Below, piece after piece: positions 1-8,344 of a stretch of 8,344 nt of DNA. The stretch comes from an uncultured Lachnospiraceae bacterium. GTDB lineage: Bacteria; Bacillota; Clostridia; Lachnospirales; Lachnospiraceae. The position numbers and the translations under genes are program-made. The stretch covers positions 1-8,344 of the forward strand of contig CAJOQO010000125.1 of NCBI GenBank assembly GCA_905236545.1, written 5' to 3'. The notes under the pieces were generated by a model. The model saw nothing but the letters and a program-made list of their open reading frames with translations, was not told the origin of the DNA and did not search any database. Position 1 is the stretch's first letter. Every line of letters starts with the position of its first letter.

Positions 1-5
1 CCAAA

Positions 6-35
6 TTGACACAGAATCAGAGAAAACCATATAAT
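6..35 (+). promoter_or_regulatory. Sigma-A (sigma-70)-type promoter for the ileS-glgP unit
   Basis: A TTGACA hexamer at 6-11 and a TATAAT hexamer at 30-35 both match the housekeeping consensus exactly and are separated by 18 nt, one more than the ideal 17. No extended -10 TG is present. Transcription would start near 41-43, giving an untranslated leader of about 255 nt before the ileS ATG. Reading the promoter is direct from sequence; its use in the cell is inferred. It is the only strong promoter I see ahead of ileS. Confidence 0.82.
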
Positions 36-84
36 AATTTGAATCCTTATAACCGTCAGTTTTTTCGCGGCGGCGGATCTGTGT

Positions 85-196
85 GCCTGCAGGCAAGTTC
101 ACGTCCTGCGGGATACAGGCAGCTCACATCCTGCGGGATACAGGCAGCTTACGTTCTGCGGGCAGCAGGCAGCTCACGTTCTGCGGGCCTGCAGGC
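85..196 (+). repeat. Tandem array of four ~25-bp units bracketed by two identical palindromes, in the ileS leader
   Basis: Four direct repeats lie head to tail at 91-116 (26 bp), 117-141, 142-166 and 167-191 (25 bp each). All begin AGGCA and share a core of the form CACGTYCTGCGGG with a few substitutions; the last 3-4 bases vary most. The 10-bp palindrome GCCTGCAGGC occurs at 85-94 and again at 187-196, exactly at the two edges of the array. Each unit boundary can form a small hairpin, CTG pairing with CAG across a short loop. A degenerate remnant, with GAACCGCA at 200-207 and again at 223-230, follows the array. A 25-bp period is not a multiple of three, so it shifts the reading frame at every unit, which argues that the array is not coding. 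It lies inside the predicted 5' UTR. Function is unknown. Confidence 0.85.
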
Positions 197-253
197 TGTG
201 AACCGCAGGGAAAAACACTGGAGAACCGCACGGAAAGGCTGTGTATCATTCAG

Positions 254-282
254 GTGGGATGCTGACGAGAAAGGCATCTCGC
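254..282 (+). promoter_or_regulatory. Stem-loop abutting the ileS ribosome binding site
   Basis: Bases 254-262 can pair with 274-282 in a 9-bp stem, including two G-U pairs, around an 11-nt loop. A shorter alternative, CGAGA at 266-270 with TCTCG at 277-281, uses the same right-hand bases, so the two are mutually exclusive. The stem ends one base before the Shine-Dalgarno. There is no U-tract, so this is not an intrinsic terminator. A role in translation initiation is inference; the structure could also be incidental in this GC-rich leader. Confidence 0.4.
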
Positions 283-287
283 GGAGG
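283..287 (+). promoter_or_regulatory. Ribosome binding site of ileS
   Basis: GGAGG, followed by T, lies 9 nt upstream of the ATG at 297. It is a strong Shine-Dalgarno with an A-rich spacer and fixes the ileS start. Confidence 0.9.
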
Positions 288-296
288 TAAAAAAAG

Positions 297-3200
297 ATGC
301 GATATGACAAGGTAAACACCGACCTGAACTTTGTTGAGCGTGAGAAGGGCGTCAACAGGTTCTGGAAGGAAGCAGACGTGTTTCGCAAGAGCATGAAGAT
401 CCGGGAGGGATCGCCGTATTATACCTTTTACGACGGACCGCCTACAGCGAACGGAAAGCCGCACATCGGCCATGTCCTGACCCGTGTCATCAAGGACATG
501 ATTCCCCGCTACCATACGATGAAGGGGGAGTATGTTCCGAGGAAAGCCGGGTGGGATACACACGGACTTCCGGTGGAGCTTGCGGTTGAGAAAGAGCTTG
601 GTCTGAATGGAAAGGAACAGATCGAGGACTACGGCATGGAGCCGTTCATCCAGAAGTGCAAGGAATCCGTCTGGCAGTATAAGGGAATGTGGGAGGACTT
701 TTCCGACACGGTCGGCTTCTGGGCCGATATGGAGAATCCTTACGTTACCTATTACGATGATTATATTGAGTCCGAGTGGTGGGCCCTGAAGAAGATCTGG
801 GAGGATAAGCTCCTCTACAAGGGCTTCAAGGTCGTGCCGTACTGCCCGCGCTGCGGGACTCCGCTGAGTTCGCAGGAGGTTGCGCAGGGCTATAAACTCG
901 TGAAAGAGCGCTCCGCGATCGTCCGCTTCAAGGCGGCCGATGAAGAAGGGCTGTATTATCTGGCATGGACGACGACGCCGTGGACGCTGCCCAGCAATAC
1001 GGCGCTGTGCGTGAATCCGGACGAGACCTATGTGAAGGTCAGGGCAGCGGACGGCTATACCTATATCCTCGCGCAGGCACTTGCCGACAAGGTGCTCGGA
1101 AGGCTTGCCGAAGAGGGACAGAGCGCGTATGAGATCCTGGAGACCTTTGTGGGAACGGATCTGGAAGGGCGTCCTTATGAGCCGCTGTTCGAGGCAACGG
1201 GAAAAGCGGCGGCGAAACAGCGCAAGAAAGCGCATTTTGTCACCTGCGACCATTACGTCACGATGACGGACGGTACCGGAATCGTCCACATCGCGCCGGC
1301 CTTCGGTGAAGATGACGGACGGATCGGCCGTGACTATGATCTGCCGTTTATCCAGTTTGTCGACGGGCAGGGGAACATGACTCCGGATACGCCTTACGGC
1401 GGACTGTTTGTCAAGAAGGCTGACCCTGTGATTCTGAAGGATCTGGAGAAGGAAGGAAAGCTGTTTGACGCGCCGAAGTTTGAGCATGAATATCCGCACT
1501 GCTGGCGCTGCGACACCCCGCTGATCTATTACGCGCGGGAGTCCTGGTTCATCAAGATGACCCAGGTTCGCGACGAGCTGGTGGAGAATAACAACACGGT
1601 CAACTGGATCCCGCCGACCATCGGCTCCGGCCGCTTCGGAAACTGGCTGGAAAATGTCCAGGACTGGGGGATCAGCCGGAACCGTTACTGGGGCACGCCG
1701 CTTCCGGTCTGGGAGTGCGGCGAGTGCGGCGAGCAGGTCTGCATCGGATCCAGGCAGGAGCTGAAGGAGCTGTCCGGAAGAGAGGACGCGCTGACGGTCG
1801 AGCTGCACAGACCGTATATCGATGAATACATCTGCACCTGTCCGGCCTGCGGAAAGAAAGCAATGAAGCGCGTACCGGAGGTGATCGACTGCTGGTTTGA
1901 CTCCGGAGCGATGCCGTTTGCGCAGCACCATTACCCGTTTGAAAACCGGGAGATCTTTGAGCAGCAGTTCCCCGCCGCATTTATATCGGAGGCGGTCGAT
2001 CAGACCAGAGGCTGGTTCTACTCCCTGATGGCGGAGTCGACGGTCCTTTTCCACAGGTCTCCGTATGAAAATGTCATCGTGCTCGGCCTGGTTCTGGACG
2101 GCAATGGCCAGAAGATGTCAAAGTCCAGGGGGAACGCGGTTGATCCGTTCGAAGCGCTGAAGAAGCATGGAGCGGACGCGATCCGCTGGTATTTCTACAG
2201 CAACTCGGCGCCCTGGCTGCCGAACCGTTTCCATGACAAGGCGGTTCAGGAGGGGCAGAGAAAGTTCCTCGGAACCCTGTGGAACACCTATGCGTTCTAT
2301 GTACTGTACGCGAACATCGATGACTTCGATCCTTCCGTATATGAAGACAGCTACCGTGCGCTGCTGGAGAAGGTGAAGTCCGGAGACGGGGACGCTCTTC
2401 CGGTCATGGACCGCTGGCTTCTGTCACGTATGAACACCATGATCCGGGATACGGATTCGAATCTTGCCGCTTACCGGATTCCGGAGACCGCGAGGGCGCT
2501 GGAATCGTTCGTTGACGATATGTCCAACTGGTATGTGCGCAGGTGCCGCGACCGTTTCTGGGCGCATGGCATGGAGCAGGATAAGGTCAATGCGTACATG
2601 ACACTGTACACGGCACTGAAGAATCTGTGCCTGTGTGCCGCGCCGATGATCCCGTTCATGACGGAGGAGATCTACCAGAATATCGTCCGCCGTGTTGAGA
2701 GGGATGCGCCGGAGTCGATTCATCTGTGTCTGTTTCCGGCTTTTGACGGTGCTCTGATCGATGAGGATCTTGAATCGAAGATGGGAGAAGCCCTGGATAT
2801 CGTAGTGATGGGCCGTGCTGCCAGGAATGACGCGAATATCAAGAACCGTCAGCCGATCGCGCGCATGTTCGTCAAGGCCGGGGATGCGCTGCCGAAGTAC
2901 TACGCCGATATCGTGACGGATGAACTGAATGTCAAGGCAATCGAGTTCACGGACGACGTAAGGGCATTTACCAATTATACCTTCAAGCCGCAGCTGAGAA
3001 CGGTAGGACCTAAGTATGGAAAGCTGCTTGGCGGTATCCGGAAGTATCTGGGTCTGATTGACGGAAACCTGGCGATGGATGAGCTGAATGAGAACGGCGC
3101 GCTCAGGTTTGACGTGAATGGGGAGACTGTGGAGCTTACGAGGGAGGATCTGCTGATCGATACCGCGCAGACAGAGGGATATGTCACCCAGCAGAATGGC

Positions 3201-3506
3201 AGTCTTACCGTAGTGCTCGACACGAACCTGACGACAGAGCTGGTAGAGGAAGGCTTTGTGAGAGAGCTGGTTTCCAAGATTCAGACCATGCGCAAGGAAG
3301 CCGGATTCGAGGTTCAGGATCATATCGACGTTTATGAATCCAAAAATGAGAGGATCCGCCAGATCCTGGAGAAGTTTGAGGATCAGCTGAAGAAGGAAGT
3401 TCTTGCCGGATCTGTCCAGTATGACACCTCTGCGGAGGAGGCCTATGAAAAGGAATGGACAGTGAATGGGGAGCGTGTAACACTGGCAGTTAAAAAGAGG
3501 GGGTAA
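297..3506 (+). CDS. ileS: Isoleucyl-tRNA synthetase (class I, eukaryote-like long form)
   Basis: Cytoplasmic enzyme that activates isoleucine with ATP and charges tRNA-Ile. At 1069 aa it is somewhat longer than the ~1035-1050 aa usual for the Clostridia form. The class I signatures are intact: HIGH at residues 56-59 within DGPPTANGKPHIGH, and KMSKS at 606-610. The CP1 editing domain spans roughly 200-400, with WTTTPWTLPSN at 224-234 and the GTGIVHIAPAFGEDD block at 327-341, so hydrolysis of mischarged Val-tRNA is expected. Four CxxC pairs occur (183/186, 402/405, 474/477, 515/518), suggesting structural zinc sites. The anticodon-binding helical domain starts near 700 (MDRWLLSRM), and a long C-terminal domain follows. 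The overall pattern fits the IleRS2 clade, whose members are often poorly inhibited by mupirocin; that phenotype is an inference here. The start is chosen from the GGAGG 9 nt upstream and family alignment. The gene ends 9 nt before glgP. Confidence 0.97.
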   Translation: MRYDKVNTDLNFVEREKGVNRFWKEADVFRKSMKIREGSPYYTFYDGPPTANGKPHIGHVLTRVIKDMIPRYHTMKGEYVPRKAGWDTHGLPVELAVEKELGLNGKEQIEDYGMEPFIQKCKESVWQYKGMWEDFSDTVGFWADMENPYVTYYDDYIESEWWALKKIWEDKLLYKGFKVVPYCPRCGTPLSSQEVAQGYKLVKERSAIVRFKAADEEGLYYLAWTTTPWTLPSNTALCVNPDETYVKVRAADGYTYILAQALADKVLGRLAEEGQSAYEILETFVGTDLEGRPYEPLFEATGKAAAKQRKKAHFVTCDHYVTMTDGTGIVHIAPAFGEDDGRIGRDYDLPFIQFVDGQGNMTPDTPYGGLFVKKADPVILKDLEKEGKLFDAPKFEHEYPHCWRCDTPLIYYARESWFIKMTQVRDELVENNNTVNWIPPTIGSGRFGNWLENVQDWGISRNRYWGTPLPVWECGECGEQVCIGSRQELKELSGREDALTVELHRPYIDEYICTCPACGKKAMKRVPEVIDCWFDSGAMPFAQHHYPFENREIFEQQFPAAFISEAVDQTRGWFYSLMAESTVLFHRSPYENVIVLGLVLDGNGQKMSKSRGNAVDPFEALKKHGADAIRWYFYSNSAPWLPNRFHDKAVQEGQRKFLGTLWNTYAFYVLYANIDDFDPSVYEDSYRALLEKVKSGDGDALPVMDRWLLSRMNTMIRDTDSNLAAYRIPETARALESFVDDMSNWYVRRCRDRFWAHGMEQDKVNAYMTLYTALKNLCLCAAPMIPFMTEEIYQNIVRRVERDAPESIHLCLFPAFDGALIDEDLESKMGEALDIVVMGRAARNDANIKNRQPIARMFVKAGDALPKYYADIVTDELNVKAIEFTDDVRAFTNYTFKPQLRTVGPKYGKLLGGIRKYLGLIDGNLAMDELNENGALRFDVNGETVELTREDLLIDTAQTEGYVTQQNGSLTVVLDTNLTTELVEEGFVRELVSKIQTMRKEAGFEVQDHIDVYESKNERIRQILEKFEDQLKKEVLAGSVQYDTSAEEAYEKEWTVNGERVTLAVKKRG
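3498..3503 (+). promoter_or_regulatory. Ribosome binding site of glgP, inside the end of ileS
   Basis: AGGGGG sits in the last codons of ileS, directly before its TAA stop, and 12 nt upstream of the glgP ATG at 3516. The spacing is somewhat long. Because the site is covered by ribosomes finishing ileS, translational coupling of the two genes is plausible. Confidence 0.6.
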
Positions 3507-3515
3507 GAATCAGGT

Positions 3516-5990
<2,475 letters not shown>

Positions 5991-6121
5991 GGCTGATCTC
6001 AGCCCGCTCCTGCTGATGCGCTGCTTACGGAGCACATGCCTTTCTCAGCGGGATTCAATCGGCGATGAGTTTTGTTTGATCGTATAAGAGAAGCAGGAGA
6101 CGTTCCGGTGGAGCTGCAAAT
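5991..6121. other. Spacer between glgP and the shared terminator
   Basis: About 130 nt with no gene I can support. A weak hairpin (GGCTG, loop ATCT, CAGCC) at 5991-6004 begins at the base after the glgP stop but has no following U-tract, so it is not a convincing terminator. Confidence 0.5.
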
Positions 6122-6164
6122 AGAAAACACCCCGTATGGCTGTGAGCCATACGGGGTGTTTTCT
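6122..6164. terminator. Bidirectional intrinsic terminator between convergent genes
   Basis: A perfect 20-bp inverted repeat pairs 6122-6141 with 6145-6164 around a GTG loop. The central part is GC-rich (ACCCCGTATGGCT against its complement), while the outer ends are AAAA on the left and TTTT on the right, continued by TTTT after the stem at 6164. Read from either strand, a strong hairpin is followed by a U-rich stretch, so it can end both glgP transcription (plus) and the GH18 gene (minus). The minus-strand stop codon begins only 2 nt from the stem. Confidence 0.92.
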
Positions 6165-6166
6165 TT

Positions 6167-8071
6167 TCAGCCGACTGCTTGTCGGGAGGGATCTTCGGAT
6201 TCTGTGCTGGTTTCGGCGTGCCGCAGTACTTCGGATGTATCTTTGTCTTCCAGTTGCTTTGACAGGCTGGCAGCTTCTTCCGGTGTAAGGGAGAGTGTTT
6301 CGCTGAGCGTGCTCCAGATGCTGTCGTTCTGGAATCCGAGTGCCCAGATGGCATATCCGGCCAGGTTATTGGCGCTTACAAGCAGAACCTTCCGCTGGAG
6401 GGACTGCGCGTCTTCGATCCAGATCTCACAGAGGACACCGTCGTCTGTATACCATGAGATGTAGTTCTGTGCGGTTACCGGATCCCATGTCGGTGTCAGG
6501 TTCCAGGAGTCGAGCGTTGCGGTGACAGCGTTCATGGAGAGTTCTTCGCTGTTGATATAGGTATTTCCCGCTTCGTCCTGGGAGGTATACCAGATCCGGG
6601 TATAGAACGGGATTGCGCTGATCAGCTTCTCTGCGGGTATTCCCATGAGGAGCAGATTCTGGATGGCTCCTTTTTCGAATCCGATGGATGCCACTGATCC
6701 GGTGGTTTCTGATCCTACGTAATGCTCGTCATACCCCATGGTGATGAGGTAATCGCTGACTGCCGCGATTTCTTTCCGGTTCAGATAGGCATTGAAGTCA
6801 TATGGAGGAAAGGTATCTACGCTGAGCACAATAGATGCCCGCCGGCATGCGATAGACAGCTCTCTGACAAATTGTGTGTAGGTAAAGGCATCGCCCGGAT
6901 CGATATGTTCAAAGTCAAGATTGATGCCGTCCAGTCCAAGTGTTTTTGCGTACCCGATGAGCTGACTGATACAGTTGCGGCGGGATGCTGTGGACGCGAG
7001 CATCACAGAGTTATCCATGTCAGGCGAAAAGTCATTCAGAAGTCCCCACACCTGAAGTCCTTTCCGGTGTGCTTCTTCTACATAGGTTTTCGATCCGAGA
7101 GATTCGACATTTCCTTCATTATCCACCAGAGCGAACCAGGTCGGACTGATCACGTTGATGCCCGACATGGCGTCTGTGGCATCCGCGAAGGCCTTGTTGT
7201 CATCCTGGTTCGAGACCATATGCCAGACCAGGGACACTTTCTCGTCCATCGTAATGGAAGGATAGGTGACGGGTGTAAAGCCTTCATTGACCAGATCTGT
7301 TGTTCCGGGTTCTTCCATGCGGTTTGATTTCACCCATCCGATGAGGCCGTTTTGCGTCTGGACTTTCATCCAGTGTTCCTCTTCTTCCAGCACGGTTACC
7401 GTTTCGCCTTTGAGCAGATCCGTGACGACTGGGCTTTTTATTCCGCCGCGATAGCGCACGGCTGCTTCTTTTCTTGACGCGCAGGCTTTTACAGATCCCC
7501 ACTGGGTTCGAATGAACACATGCCTGGTGTTTTCATCGTCTTCATCGTACGTGTAAGAAATGTCTGTGTATTGGGCAAGGAAGTCGATATTCAGGTAGAG
7601 CGTTTTATCATTGCCGCGTATCAGAATAGTGTCTTTGAAGGATGCTTCGGAAGTGTCATCGTCCGGAAGCGTTCCGTCAATGACGGTATAGGAGGCCGTG
7701 CCGACTGGGATCTCAAAGGTCTGGTCTGCGGTTGTGAACAGAATCTGCGCATTTTCTTCATCCCAGAAAAAGCGTTCATTCAGCTTATCCCGAACCATTT
7801 CCAGAGGAAGATATACGGACTCCTTTTCCGTAACAAGTGCGCGGGGTTCCGGGAGAATCTGATCCTGGAGGATGATGGCGGCTTTCTGACGGTCCATCGT
7901 CCCAAAGTAGTCCTTCCAGGCGATGCGCCTGGTTGTGGGAGTCAGTCGTATAATCAGATAGACTGCGCCTGCTGCGATTATAATTGCGGCAAGCGCAAGA
8001 CAAAAGAGACGGAAGCGTAGCTGCCGCTTTCGCTGGGTGGTGCGATTGCTGCTCTTTCTGTTATCACTCAT
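6167..8071 (-). CDS. Membrane-anchored glycoside hydrolase family 18 protein with stalk and SH3b domains
   Basis: A 634-aa extracytoplasmic enzyme. Its N-terminus is a short basic cytoplasmic stretch (residues 1-21, rich in Arg/Lys) followed by one hydrophobic segment at about 22-42 with no clear signal-peptidase site, fitting a type II membrane anchor. Residues ~80-190 resemble copper-amine-oxidase-N-like stalk modules (YLPLEMVRDKLNERFFWDE). An SH3b domain follows at ~190-252 (KSPVVTDLLKGETVTVLEE, ending GLIGWVKSNRM). GH18 spans ~275-590, with the active-site block DGINLDFEHI at 381-390 and E388 as the predicted acid. The canonical DxxDxDxE is changed at its second Asp to N384, which I associate with the YaaH/SleL spore and cell-wall branch. 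The MGYDEHYVGSE (445-455) and IPFYTRIW (487-494) blocks are also present. The substrate is probably peptidoglycan or another GlcNAc-containing glycan, but this is inferred. The C-terminal ~40 residues form a polar, acidic tail. Start: M at 8071 is preferred because GGAG lies 11 nt upstream. An in-frame ATG at 8113 would add 14 residues but has no Shine-Dalgarno. Confidence 0.88.
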   Translation of the reverse strand: MSDNRKSSNRTTQRKRQLRFRLFCLALAAIIIAAGAVYLIIRLTPTTRRIAWKDYFGTMDRQKAAIILQDQILPEPRALVTEKESVYLPLEMVRDKLNERFFWDEENAQILFTTADQTFEIPVGTASYTVIDGTLPDDDTSEASFKDTILIRGNDKTLYLNIDFLAQYTDISYTYDEDDENTRHVFIRTQWGSVKACASRKEAAVRYRGGIKSPVVTDLLKGETVTVLEEEEHWMKVQTQNGLIGWVKSNRMEEPGTTDLVNEGFTPVTYPSITMDEKVSLVWHMVSNQDDNKAFADATDAMSGINVISPTWFALVDNEGNVESLGSKTYVEEAHRKGLQVWGLLNDFSPDMDNSVMLASTASRRNCISQLIGYAKTLGLDGINLDFEHIDPGDAFTYTQFVRELSIACRRASIVLSVDTFPPYDFNAYLNRKEIAAVSDYLITMGYDEHYVGSETTGSVASIGFEKGAIQNLLLMGIPAEKLISAIPFYTRIWYTSQDEAGNTYINSEELSMNAVTATLDSWNLTPTWDPVTAQNYISWYTDDGVLCEIWIEDAQSLQRKVLLVSANNLAGYAIWALGFQNDSIWSTLSETLSLTPEEAASLSKQLEDKDTSEVLRHAETSTESEDPSRQAVG

Positions 8072-8082
8072 AACTGATCGAT

Positions 8083-8086
8083 CTCC
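8083..8086 (-). promoter_or_regulatory. Ribosome binding site of the GH18 gene
   Basis: On the minus strand GGAG (within TGGAGAT) precedes the ATG at 8071 by 11 nt. It decides the start over the in-frame upstream ATG at 8113, which has no comparable site. Confidence 0.65.
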
Positions 8087-8344
8087 ATAAGCGGGATGGC
8101 ATCCGGCAGGCATATGTGATGCAGAGGGCTGATAATAGCGATATGTTCCGGAGGATGCCGTGTATGCAGGTCAAGTATATCAATCCGGATACGGAAGATC
8201 GACATGAAAAATCTTAAGAAAGCGGTAAATATACCGTAAGATGTTATACGTCTGTGTGTAATGTTTTTGTCCGGCAGGCCTCCGGGTTCAGAGTGTGGTG
8301 CATGACGGGGCCATCCTGCGCTGACTGATGATCGGAGATCTGCC
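8087..8344. other. Region upstream of the GH18 gene, no gene supported
   Basis: This stretch should carry the promoter of the minus-strand GH18 gene, but I see no pair of hexamers close to consensus at proper spacing. A minus-strand TTGACC lies at about 8167-8172 without a good -10 at 17 nt. A small inverted repeat, CGGTA-AATA-TACCG, is at 8223-8236 in a locally AT-rich patch and could be an operator or be chance. No open reading frame with a ribosome binding site is apparent. Confidence 0.45.

Noticed and set aside
85..196. CRISPR array
   Set aside because: The units are contiguous at 25-26 bp with no unique spacers between repeats, and no cas gene is present.
252..287. T-box-like sequence (AGGTGGGATG followed further on by CGCGGAGG)
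   Set aside because: The conserved continuous 14-nt T-box is not there, the two halves are separated by about 20 nt, and no downstream terminator or clear specifier stem was found.
6..290. A 94-codon plus-strand open frame upstream of ileS
   Set aside because: Its ATG overlaps the -35/-10 region, it has no ribosome binding site, and its middle is the 25-bp tandem array, whose period breaks codon phase. The product has no recognisable domain.
246..2054. 602-codon minus-strand frame opposite ileS
   Set aside because: Antisense to a fully motif-supported ileS. The frame is open because the GC-rich codon use of ileS rarely places TTA, CTA or TCA in that phase. The translation is Arg/Leu-rich and domain-free.
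6722..7327. 201-codon plus-strand frame opposite the GH18 gene
   Set aside because: Antisense to conserved GH18 domain sequence, with no ribosome binding site and no recognisable family.
8072..8113. Upstream in-frame ATG at 8113 as the GH18 start
   Set aside because: It lacks a Shine-Dalgarno, while the ATG at 8071 has GGAG 11 nt upstream and gives a typical short basic N-terminus before the membrane segment.
8270..8286. Possible terminator (CCGG-AGGCCTG-CCGG followed by ACAAAAAC on the minus strand)
   Set aside because: Only a 4-bp stem and an A-rich rather than T-rich downstream tract on that strand; not a credible intrinsic terminator.

Overview
This window looks like chromosomal housekeeping DNA from a Clostridia-type Bacillota, most likely Lachnospiraceae or a close relative. 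That placement rests on the eukaryote-like long form of IleRS, a Clostridia-style glucan phosphorylase, and a membrane-anchored stalk + SH3b + GH18 protein of a kind I associate with Lachnospiraceae. The DNA has moderately high GC and is rich in codons ending in G or C. No phage genes, insertion sequences, CRISPR arrays, tRNAs or rRNAs are visible.

Layout. Positions 1-296 are a non-coding leader. It begins with a sigma-A/sigma-70-type promoter in which both hexamers match consensus (TTGACA at 6-11, TATAAT at 30-35, 18-nt spacer). The predicted 5' UTR is about 255 nt and contains four tandem copies of a GC-rich ~25-bp unit bracketed by two identical 10-bp palindromes. A stem-loop then abuts a strong Shine-Dalgarno. 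Next come two plus-strand genes 9 nt apart: ileS (297-3506, isoleucyl-tRNA synthetase, 1069 aa) and glgP (3516-5990, alpha-glucan phosphorylase, 824 aa). The glgP ribosome binding site lies in the last codons of ileS, so the two are probably co-transcribed. About 130 nt of featureless spacer follows, then a 20-bp perfect stem-loop (6122-6164) flanked by an A-rich and a T-rich tract. This serves as a shared bidirectional terminator for the plus-strand operon and for the convergent minus-strand gene, whose stop codon is only two bases away. That gene (6167-8071, 634 aa) encodes a single-pass membrane-anchored extracytoplasmic protein with a stalk domain, an SH3b domain and a GH18 glycosidase domain. 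Positions 8072-8344 hold its upstream region and no gene I can support.

How the genes fit together. IleRS charges tRNA-Ile for translation, and GlgP releases glucose-1-phosphate from glycogen or maltodextrin. The two functions are not biochemically linked, so their tight spacing suggests shared transcription rather than a shared pathway. The GH18 protein is an independent convergent unit that probably acts on cell-wall or other beta-1,4-linked amino-sugar polymers outside the membrane.

I did not find a clear new multi-gene system. The most unusual part is the ileS leader: a long, repeat-bearing 5' UTR with no recognisable T-box, which many Bacillota use to control ileS, and a stem-loop placed directly against the ribosome binding site.
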